A stretch of DNA of 64,000 bases, taken from positions 1,865,001 through 1,929,000 of the forward strand of contig NZ_JAQFIL010000001.1 in NCBI RefSeq assembly GCF_029504655.1, written 5' to 3'. This document shows, in pieces, positions 59,513-64,000 of the stretch (positions within the stretch are counted from its first letter, which is position 1; each line of letters begins with the position of its first letter). The notes beneath the pieces were generated by a model that was not told where the DNA came from, made no database searches, and worked only from the letters and a program-made list of their open reading frames with translations. The stretch is from Catalinimonas alkaloidigena (GTDB lineage: Bacteria; Bacteroidota; Bacteroidia; Cytophagales; Cyclobacteriaceae). Made by a program: the position numbers and the translations under genes.

Positions 59513-60973
59513 ATGGAGCAAACAACCTCAGACCTGGTATTATTTTTCGGGCGATTTCACCCACTCATTCTGCACTTACCTATTGGCTTTTTATTGATCG
59601 CCTTTGTGCTGGAAATCCTCTCTCGCTTCAAAAAATTTGAAGCATACAAACCCGCCGTAGGCTTTGTGCTTTTGCTGGGTGCTTTCTCAGCAGTTGTCGC
59701 TGCTGCCCTGGGGCTCATGCTGGCACAGGGTGGAGGCTATGGAGAAGAACTGCTGAGCCTGCATCAATGGCTGGGAATTGCTGCTGCTGTTACTGCTATC
59801 GTGGCCTGGCTACTCAACTGGCAGGCAGCTAAACAAGCCTCTCCCGGCCTGGACAAAGCCTATGTCTCGGTACTCTCAGTCATGGTAGTCGTGCTGATGG
59901 CTGCCGGCCACTATGGAGGCTCACTGACCCACGGTTCTGATTACCTGACCCAGTACATGCCTAACCCACTGCGTGCAGTAGCCGGACTGGAACCCAAAAT
60001 AGAAAAGAAAGCCGTGGTCATCACCGACCTGCCGGAAGCTCAGGTCTATCATGATATCATTTATCCCATCCTTGATGCTCGCTGCGTATCCTGCCACAAT
60101 CCCGATAAAAAGAAAGGCGAACTGATGATGCATACGGTTGAGGCTTTGCAGGAGGGGGGAGAGAACGGGGCTATCTTCGTGGCAGGAAACACCGAAGAAA
60201 GCGACATGATCAAGCGTGTTCTCCTTCCTGAAGATCATGACGACCACATGCCTCCCGAAGGAAAAAGCCAGCTTACCGATGAGCAGGTAGAACTGCTAAG
60301 CTGGTGGGTAGCCGAAGGCGCTCCTTTTGATAAAAAAGTAGCCCAGGTCAATGTCAATGATGACATACAAAAAGTGTTGAATACCCTGGTAGACCCCAAT
60401 GCCAACAAAACAGAGGTAGAGATACTGCTGGCTTCTGAGGTAAAAGCTGCCGAAGAACAGACTTTAAGTCAGCTGCAGCAGGAGGGTGTGCAGGTGATGC
60501 CACTGGCGGCTGAGGTCAACTGGTTGCAGGTACGCATCCCACTGAGCAAGTCAGGAGATTCTTTAGTACAGACCTTACAACCCGTGGCTGAGCAGTTGAC
60601 CTGGCTGGACATGGGCGACACCAAAACTACCGATCAGGCATTGACAGCGATTCCCAAGTTTACCAAGCTCACCCGCCTTCATCTGGAAAACACCCAGGTA
60701 ACCGATGCCGGATTGCAACATCTGAAGGATATGCCTTATCTGGAATACCTTAACCTCTACGGCACCCAGGTAAGTGATGAAGGCATACAGCAGCTCAAAG
60801 GGTTAAAAAATCTACGCAAGCTCTATCTCTGGCAAACTCAGGCTACCAAAGAAGGCGTAGCCCAGCTTCAGCAGGCTTTACCTCAACTGGAAGTGAATAT
60901 GGGCGTTGAATTTGAGGAAGAAGTATTGAATACTGTCCAGGCAAACCTTAAAGAAAAACAGGAACAAAAATAA
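59513..60973 (+). CDS. DUF2231 membrane protein with c-type cytochrome and leucine-rich repeats
   Basis: A 486-residue protein. Four membrane helices (about 17-36, 47-70, 84-102, 117-133) make a DUF2231-like module containing His16 and His21 (RFHPLILHLP) and His84 as possible haem b or quinone ligands. A PSCyt1 c-type haem domain follows, with CVSCH (191-195) and axial Met246 (HMPPEG). Leucine-rich repeats (about 355-455, LTRLHLENTQVTDAGLQHL) end the protein. This is a plausible membrane electron acceptor connecting the soluble PSD1/DUF1501 enzymes to the quinone pool, with the repeats as a docking site. That role is inference; the domain order is visible. It is translationally close to DUF1501 (5 bp) and to the next gene (2 bp). 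Confidence 0.9.
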   Translation: MEQTTSDLVLFFGRFHPLILHLPIGFLLIAFVLEILSRFKKFEAYKPAVGFVLLLGAFSAVVAAALGLMLAQGGGYGEELLSLHQWLGIAAAVTAIVAWLLNWQAAKQASPGLDKAYVSVLSVMVVVLMAAGHYGGSLTHGSDYLTQYMPNPLRAVAGLEPKIEKKAVVITDLPEAQVYHDIIYPILDARCVSCHNPDKKKGELMMHTVEALQEGGENGAIFVAGNTEESDMIKRVLLPEDHDDHMPPEGKSQLTDEQVELLSWWVAEGAPFDKKVAQVNVNDDIQKVLNTLVDPNANKTEVEILLASEVKAAEEQTLSQLQQEGVQVMPLAAEVNWLQVRIPLSKSGDSLVQTLQPVAEQLTWLDMGDTKTTDQALTAIPKFTKLTRLHLENTQVTDAGLQHLKDMPYLEYLNLYGTQVSDEGIQQLKGLKNLRKLYLWQTQATKEGVAQLQQALPQLEVNMGVEFEEEVLNTVQANLKEKQEQK

Positions 60974-60975
60974 GC

Positions 60976-62097
60976 ATGGAAAGCAAGTCCAGAAGAGAGT
61001 TTATCAAAAATACTACGGCACTGGTAAGTAGCAGCTTTTTACTACCGGAGCATGTTTTTAATATCGTGAGCAGTCCTAAGCTTAGCAAAAATATAATCGG
61101 CCATGGTGATTTTCAGTATAGAGCTGATCTGTCCTGGGGTAACCTTAATCCTTCCAAAACGCCGGTGAATGACTGCCATGAGATGGTGCAGGACAAAAAT
61201 GGACGTATTTTTCTGTTGACCAATGAGACAAAAAATAATGTGATCATTTATGATTTATCGGGAAAGTTGATGAAAACCTGGGGGCATGATTTTGCTGGGG
61301 CACATGGGCTTACACTCAATGATGAAGGTGGAGAAGAGTTTCTGTACATTACTGATATCGCTTCGCATGCAGTGTATAAAACTACTCTGGAGGGAAAGGT
61401 TCTGCTTAAATTAGCGTTCCCCAAAGCATTGGAAGGACAGTATAATTCGGAGAAATATTATCCTACCGAAACGGCCATTGCTGCCAATGGAGATATTTAT
61501 GTAGCGGATGGTTATGGTACACAACTCATTTTGCAGTATGATGCGCAGGGTATGTTTTTACGAAAATTCGGAGGCATGGGCTGGTTATGGAAAGAGCTTT
61601 TGGAAAACCGCTATCCTGATAAAATTCAATGGGAAAATGAGCCTGAACAAGTAGATCCTTCCTTATTGAATAATGCACATGGAATTACGTTAGACAGGCG
61701 GAAAAAAAAACCGGAACTGCTGGTTACTTCCCGAATGGATAATATGATCAAGAGATTCACTTTAGATGGAAAGTTTATAGCTAATATTGAGATTCCCGGT
61801 GCATTTGTTTGCCGGGCAGTGGTGGATGAACAATATATGTATGCAGCGGTCCTCCGTTCCGACCGACCATCACGTGATGAAACCGGTTTTGTTACGATAT
61901 TAAATAATGATGATCATGTCATTTCCAATCCTGGTGGTAGCCCACCTGTATATAGGGGAAGTAAGCTGGTGCAGATAGAACAGCAGGAAAAACTTTTTAA
62001 ACATCCTCACGATGTATGTATAGATAATGATAAAAATTTATACATACCCCAATGGAATGCCAATAAGGTATATCCTATCAAGCTGGTGAGGGTGTAA
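60976..62097 (+). CDS. Tat-exported NHL-type beta-propeller protein
   Basis: A 373-residue protein with a Tat signal (KSRREFIKNT, Arg6-Arg7). The mature part has about six NHL/SMP-30-like blades (GRIFLLTNETKNNVIIYDLS, GDIYVADGYGTQLILQYDAQ, HPHDVCIDNDKNLYIPQWN). Such propellers are binding proteins or lyase/lactonase-like enzymes; no catalytic residues can be fixed here. It starts 2 bp after the DUF2231 cytochrome and is the last gene of the cluster. A role as sugar lactonase or binding partner of the redox enzymes is possible. Confidence 0.87.
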   Translation: MESKSRREFIKNTTALVSSSFLLPEHVFNIVSSPKLSKNIIGHGDFQYRADLSWGNLNPSKTPVNDCHEMVQDKNGRIFLLTNETKNNVIIYDLSGKLMKTWGHDFAGAHGLTLNDEGGEEFLYITDIASHAVYKTTLEGKVLLKLAFPKALEGQYNSEKYYPTETAIAANGDIYVADGYGTQLILQYDAQGMFLRKFGGMGWLWKELLENRYPDKIQWENEPEQVDPSLLNNAHGITLDRRKKKPELLVTSRMDNMIKRFTLDGKFIANIEIPGAFVCRAVVDEQYMYAAVLRSDRPSRDETGFVTILNNDDHVISNPGGSPPVYRGSKLVQIEQQEKLFKHPHDVCIDNDKNLYIPQWNANKVYPIKLVRV

Positions 62098-62542
62098 TAT
62101 ACGTACACACAGTAAATTTCAGACAAAAGCTAGCACCACGGATAAATTAGTTGAAGCCATCAGAATGAACCTTTGAATTGCCTTTCTGAGTACTGACAGG
62201 GAACTTCAGGCATTATTTTCTCGACCTTTTTACTTACTTTGTATTGGCAGTAAACGAAGGATGGAATACGTCTGTGTTTTAGGGAAAAAGTGGTTTTGTA
62301 ATTTTAAAAAGCACATTTTCTTTCTCTTCTTTTCTTCATATATTAAAGTGATCTGGAACGCATATAATGACTTAGAGGTATATGATTTTAAAATATTAAA
62401 TTTTTAATATAAGACTATAGAATCGGGAATTAGGAGGCAAACAGGCTTTGCTCAATTGAAAGTCAGGGATATGCTTGCAGCAAGCATTTGATCTCAACCC
62501 CTACTCTCTAAAAGCCAAAGGGTAGATTAAAGATACTTTACT
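62098..62542. other. Gene-free stretch after the redox cluster
   Basis: AT-rich. It contains a perfect inverted repeat ATATTAAA / TTTAATAT (62393-62410). A 48-codon plus-strand frame at 62261 has no recognisable features. No terminator with a GC stem is seen. Confidence 0.45.
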
Positions 62543-63028
62543 GTGAAAGAGAAGAACAAAAATTGGAAAACGGTGATACTGCAGGAAGGAGAAGGTGAAA
62601 AAATTCTCTTTCGCATCGGCTTAATGACATTTAAAGTGGCATCATCACAGTCAGGTGATAATTTTATGATGTGCGAAACAGCATTACCTCCCGGAACCAA
62701 CGTGGAGCCTCATTCACATGAAGAAGCTGAAACATTCTACATTCTTGAAGGAGAATTTACGTTTTACGTGGAAGATATGAATAAGCCAATACGCTGCACC
62801 AAAGGGGCATTTGTAAGTGTGCCGCCTCATGTAAAACATAGCTTTAAAAATACCGGTGGAAGCAAAGGGAAGGTATTAGGAACAATAGTACCAGGAGGAG
62901 CAGAGGGGTTAGAAAGTTTGTTCAGAACCTTTGGCGTTACGCTTACTGACAAGGATGTTATTCCTGATTTAAATCAGCCAGTTGAGCATTTTACGGAAAC
63001 AATCAATAAACTGAGAGAATATAGATAA
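62543..63028 (+). CDS. Cupin domain protein
   Basis: A 161-residue single-domain cupin starting at GTG 62543. Motif 1 is PGTNVEPHSHEEAETFYILEGEF (about 52-74), with the two His and the Glu metal ligands. Motif 2 is near VPPHVKHSFKNTG (about 93-105), with the third His. The most likely metal is iron, manganese or zinc; an enzymatic or sensory role cannot be chosen. It stands alone between two gene-free stretches. Confidence 0.85.
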   Translation: MKEKNKNWKTVILQEGEGEKILFRIGLMTFKVASSQSGDNFMMCETALPPGTNVEPHSHEEAETFYILEGEFTFYVEDMNKPIRCTKGAFVSVPPHVKHSFKNTGGSKGKVLGTIVPGGAEGLESLFRTFGVTLTDKDVIPDLNQPVEHFTETINKLREYR

Positions 63029-63190
63029 GCAAGAATAATGGCATGCCGCGAACATCAGCAATCTGACGCCCCGGCTGTGGAATAATGGACTGTAAGTCAA
63101 AAGCTCCAAGCGCCACATCTGGCGTGAAAAGGAAGCCAGTCCAACCGGCACGTTGCCCGTCAGTTAGCCGAGTCGTTAGTTATAATTCAT
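63029..63190. other. GC-rich non-coding segment with a small hairpin
   Basis: This stretch is clearly richer in G+C than the DNA on both sides. CGCCA and TGGCG around CATC (about 63110-63124) form a 5-bp hairpin. The end (GTTAGCCGAGTCGTTAGTT) recalls recombination-site borders but does not match an attC site. It may be a relic of a mobile element or a structured RNA. Confidence 0.3.
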
Positions 63191-63212
63191 ATAAAGGTTT
63201 TCAAATGGGAGA

Positions 63213-63788
63213 ATGAATATCATAGACAATAAACGTTTACTCTTCGACAATATAGCAGAAGGAGATAAGAAAGCCTTTGATACATTTTTTGCATTTTATT
63301 ATCAAAAACTTATTCAGTTTGCCCTTATTTTTTTGAACACTGAGCAGGAAGCAGAAGATGTAGTCGCTGAAGTTCTTACCAACATGCTTGCTCAACGCGA
63401 GCGGGTATTTAAATTGAATCATTTTGAAGCCTACTTATACGCTTCTGTAAAAAATAAATGCCTTTCATTTATTAGAAAACAAGGGAAAGTCAATCAGTAT
63501 AATCAGGGATTTGAACAGTCTATACCCTTTACTACAAATACCTCTGATCCATATGAAAAATTGGTAGAAGAGGAACTCTCGACTTTAATACAACAAGTGA
63601 TCATTAACCTTCCACCCCGACGAAAAATGGTGTTTCAGTTGATTCGGGAAGAAAACTTTAGCTATCGCAAAGTAGCTGAACTCATGGATATCTCAGAACG
63701 AACAGTAGAAGTTCACCTCAAGCTTGCCATAGAGACGCTGAGAACTCATATCGAGAAATACGGTGCTACAGAAAAATCAAAAAAGTAA
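63213..63788 (+). CDS. ECF-type RNA polymerase sigma-70 factor
   Basis: A 191-residue sigma factor with region 2 (ALIFLNTEQEAEDVVAEVLT, about 38-57) and region 4 (LPPRRKMVFQLIREENFSYR, about 132-151, then ISERTVEVHLKLAIETLR). It belongs to the Bacteroidetes family that partners with FecR anti-sigma factors. About 200 bp downstream an ATG (63991, AACAACT to the window edge) follows an ACGGGTTTTT element and is probably the start of fecR. The frame is intact. Confidence 0.93.
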   Translation: MNIIDNKRLLFDNIAEGDKKAFDTFFAFYYQKLIQFALIFLNTEQEAEDVVAEVLTNMLAQRERVFKLNHFEAYLYASVKNKCLSFIRKQGKVNQYNQGFEQSIPFTTNTSDPYEKLVEEELSTLIQQVIINLPPRRKMVFQLIREENFSYRKVAELMDISERTVEVHLKLAIETLRTHIEKYGATEKSKK

Positions 63789-63943
63789 TAAAAAGTGTAA
63801 ACAAGAGTGGGAATGTATTGGAAGTCTAAGTTATGAAGCTTCACAATATCAACAATAGACTCCTATTTTTTTCAAATAAACTAACTCAATAGCGTAAAAT
63901 ATTAGTTTAAATGTAAAAATAATCTTTTTTTTAGATACAAATT

Positions 63944-63990
63944 ACGGGTTTTTCATTGGTTGTGAGTTATATGAGTATAGGAAAAAATCA
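63944..63990 (+). promoter_or_regulatory. ACGGGTTTTT-type element before a probable fecR start
   Basis: CAAATTACGGGTTTTTCATT, then GAGTTATATGAG, then ATG 63991 at the window edge. It matches the element at 54978-55025 in sequence and spacing. Position between a sigma factor and its expected fecR partner suggests an ECF-dependent promoter or leader element. Confidence 0.4.
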
Positions 63991-64000
63991 ATGAACAACT

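Noticed and set aside
62261..62407. Small 48-codon plus-strand frame
   Set aside because: Ends inside an AT palindrome, has no recognisable pattern and no supporting context.
63090..63180. Integron attC-like site (GTCCAAC start, GTTAG ends)
   Set aside because: The ends do not fit the GTTRRRY rule, no integrase gene is seen, and no second site exists nearby.

Overview
The window looks like a chromosomal segment of a Bacteroidota bacterium, probably a marine or surface-associated member of the Cytophagales. The signs are three SusC/SusD outer-membrane uptake pairs, FecI/FecR sigma/anti-sigma pairs, a hybrid two-component system (HTCS), many lipoproteins, AT-rich DNA and planctomycete-type cytochromes (PSD1/DUF1501). 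This placement is inferred from gene content; there is no rRNA or other phylogenetic marker here.

Layout. (1) 1-7127, minus strand: an ECF sigma factor, a FecR broken by one base in an A8 run, SusC with an STN domain, SusD and the start of a sulfatase cut by the window edge. This is a sulfated-glycan utilisation locus. (2) 7128-10514: a degraded region with a broken plasmid-type Rep_3 replication gene, an AAA/DUF4143 ATPase behind a 9-bp inverted repeat, a strong bidirectional terminator and an unidentified gene remnant. (3) 10515-12449: a compact three-gene operon encoding a YqcI/YcgG haem N-hydroxylase, a PaiB-like flavin protein and a DUF1989 (carboxyguanidine deiminase family) protein. 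(4) 13191-21694: an HTCS regulator, a SnoaL-like lipoprotein, a truncated SMP-30 gene and an acyl-CoA dehydrogenase with a TerB-like N-terminus. (5) 31457-21904, minus strand: FecI, FecR, SusC (STN), SusD, then a Tat-signal SelA-like PLP enzyme and an exported amidohydrolase. (6) 40404-31972, minus strand: SusC without STN, SusD and a giant FG-GAP/ASPIC-UnbV lipoprotein, next to an AraC regulator.

(7) 41738-62097, plus strand, is the most unusual part. It runs sugar MFS symporter, DUF5107-TPR protein, GH2 lipoprotein, PSD1 dihaem cytochrome, DUF1501 Tat lipoprotein and a Tat-exported xylose-isomerase-like TIM barrel. After a gap comes a second PSD1-DUF1501 pair, a DUF2231 membrane cytochrome with leucine-rich repeats and a Tat-exported beta-propeller. 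Both PSD1 cytochromes carry what reads as a CBM6-like beta-sandwich between their two conserved domains. This suggests a periplasmic, glycan-binding redox system acting on sugars. (8) 62543-64000: a cupin and a further ECF sigma factor whose FecR partner probably starts at the window edge.

Regulation appears to follow architecture. The two SusC proteins with STN domains sit in FecI/FecR operons, as expected for transenvelope signalling. The SusC without STN has no FecI/FecR and lies beside an AraC regulator. No tRNA, rRNA, CRISPR array or intact insertion sequence was seen.
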